From positions 1-5,629 of the forward strand of contig PLKY01000137.1 of NCBI GenBank assembly GCA_003140785.1: DNA of 5,629 bases, written 5' to 3'. Below are positions 5,505 to 5,629 of this stretch, piece after piece. Position 1 is the first letter of the stretch, and each line of letters opens with the position of its first letter. The stretch comes from Acidobacteriaceae bacterium (GTDB lineage Bacteria > Acidobacteriota > Terriglobia > Terriglobales > Acidobacteriaceae). The notes beneath the pieces were generated by a model. That model was not told where the DNA came from. It worked only from the letters and a program-made list of their open reading frames with translations, and ran no database searches. A program made the position numbers and the translations under genes.

Positions 5505-5629
5505 CTAGTTGTGCTTGCCCTTCCACTCCGAATAGGGCCCCTGAAAATCCTCAATCCCACCCTCGTGAAAATTCCACAGACGCGTCGCCACTTCGTCGAT
5601 CAAGTCGTGATCGTGCGTCACCAGCAGCA
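5505..5629 (-). CDS. ABC-F family ATPase, C-terminal 40 residues
   Basis: The gene runs off the right edge; only its end is present, terminating in TAG at 5507-5505. The visible peptide contains LLVTHDHDLIDEVATRLW, the H-loop (switch histidine at 5615-5613) and the following helix of an ABC nucleotide-binding domain. The segment after it, NFHEGGIEDFQGPYSEWKGK, is the strand-turn and GPYSEW-type end typical of ABC-F proteins (EttA, Uup and YbiT relatives). These proteins lack membrane domains and act on the ribosome in translation or antibiotic protection. Which subgroup this is cannot be told from 40 residues. No extended C-terminal coiled coil is present, which argues against Uup. Confidence 0.83.
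   Translation of the reverse strand, partial: LLVTHDHDLIDEVATRLWNFHEGGIEDFQGPYSEWKGKHN

Overview
The window (5.6 kb, moderately GC-rich) looks like ordinary chromosome of an acidobacterium, probably class Terriglobia. The reasons are the gene families: a DUF6526-like small membrane protein, a SelL-related thioredoxin-fold protein, a secreted sialate-esterase-type hydrolase and a DUF1569 DinB-like protein. The intergenic sequence also resembles interspersed palindromic elements I remember from that phylum. The assignment comes from recall of families, not from a search. No tRNA, rRNA, CRISPR array, transposase or prophage gene is visible.

Layout, left to right. At 1-350 (+) is the 3' end of a membrane cytochrome b. 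Then come about 390 bases of mostly non-coding DNA holding a large imperfect palindrome (398-468), a smaller hairpin (483-509) and, on the minus strand, what looks like the decayed tail of a DUF6526 gene (547-600). Next is a thioredoxin-fold AhpC/TSA-like protein (+, stop at 1295). It converges on a two-gene minus-strand operon: a secreted protein with a permuted papain-like His/Cys signature (2961-1894), overlapping by 8 bases a two-helix DUF6526 membrane protein (1901-1467). A divergent 362-base intergenic region (2962-3323) separates this operon from a secreted SGNH-type sialate O-acetylesterase homologue (3324-4844, +), followed by a DinB-like DUF1569 protein (4966-5424, +). The right edge holds the last 40 codons of an ABC-F ATPase on the minus strand (5505-5629).

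The only clearly linked genes are the two overlapping minus-strand genes, which should be co-transcribed and translationally coupled. The others look like independent units. The two unrelated minus-strand genes at 1467 and 5505 share an exact 17-base sequence placed 0 and 1 base after their stop codons. I see no convincing multi-gene novel system. The best leads are the repeat and relic structure between genes and the uncharacterised secreted papain-like protein with its membrane partner.
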